Shown piece by piece: positions 5,182-5,199 of a stretch of DNA of 5,199 nt (the first letter of the stretch is position 1; each line of letters begins with the position of its first letter). The translations under genes and the position numbers were made by a program. The notes below the pieces were generated by a model, which was given only the letters and a program-made list of their open reading frames with translations, searched no databases and was not told the origin of the DNA. Source of the stretch: Hyphomicrobiales bacterium (lineage in GTDB: Bacteria; Pseudomonadota; Alphaproteobacteria; Rhizobiales; Aestuariivirgaceae); NCBI GenBank assembly GCA_014380505.1, contig JACMJT010000585.1, positions 1-5,199 of the forward strand, given 5' to 3'.

Positions 5182-5199
5182 CGAAAGGACACCAGCAAC

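Larger units (their letters stand above)
5120..5196. repeat. Long inverted repeat upstream of the YihY-like gene
   Basis: The left arm is GCTGGTGTCC (5120-5129) followed directly by CGATTTCGAAATTCCC (5130-5145). The right arm is the exact complement, GGGAATTTCGAAATCG (5168-5183) and GGACACCAGC (5187-5196), with only three extra A (5184-5186) between the blocks. That gives 26 matched pairs around a 22-base centre. The repeat ends 18 bp before GTG 5101. No target duplication is visible at the flanks (GCG on the left, AAC on the right). It may be a folded RNA, a paired operator, or a miniature or REP-like dispersed element. Confidence 0.85.

Noticed and set aside
1..5199. CRISPR array, tRNA, rRNA, phage or transposase gene
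   Set aside because: No regularly spaced repeats, cloverleaf or conserved rRNA sequence, and no integrase or transposase motif was seen on either strand. The only repeat of note is the inverted repeat at 5120-5196.

Overview
The window is GC-rich by eye (roughly 60%, not counted) and reads as a chromosomal stretch of a Gram-negative bacterium, most likely an alphaproteobacterium. The pointers are a Tat-exported ThuA-like protein, a small cytosolic GAF protein of a type I associate with rhizobia-like alphaproteobacteria, a BrkB/YihY membrane protein and Sec-exported Sel1 and other envelope proteins. No family or genus can be named from this alone.

Layout from left to right. The 3' part of an unidentified plus-strand gene (2-727) ends in a glutamine/proline-rich tail. 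A gene-poor stretch of about 300 bp follows, with a perfect TATAAT near 945. A plus-strand GAF-domain gene (1028-1521) is broken by one missing base in a C run near 1160; apart from that the reading frame is intact. From 1640 onward every gene lies on the minus strand. In transcription order, right to left, these are: a YihY/BrkB-family membrane protein (4202-5101), a small exported Sel1-repeat protein (3647-4111), an isochorismatase-type cysteine hydrolase (2657-3304) and a Tat-exported ThuA-like protein (1640-2599). The GAF gene and the ThuA gene converge at about 1522-1639.

The hydrolase and ThuA genes are only 57 bp apart and are probably co-transcribed, with two short hairpins in or at the edge of the gap. 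A 342-bp gap separates them from the Sel1 gene, so they probably have their own promoter. Their shared substrate, if any, cannot be read from the sequence. The last 80 bases hold a nearly perfect 26-bp inverted repeat whose arms each carry the same 10-bp palindrome, centred 40 bp apart, directly upstream of the YihY-like gene. This is the most structured non-coding signal in the window: either a paired operator over the promoter or a small dispersed palindromic repeat.

I see no CRISPR array, tRNA, rRNA, integrase or transposase gene, and no convincing new multi-gene system. The observations most worth following are the inverted repeat, the single-base lesion in the GAF gene, and the Asp-to-Glu change at the catalytic position of the isochorismatase-type hydrolase.
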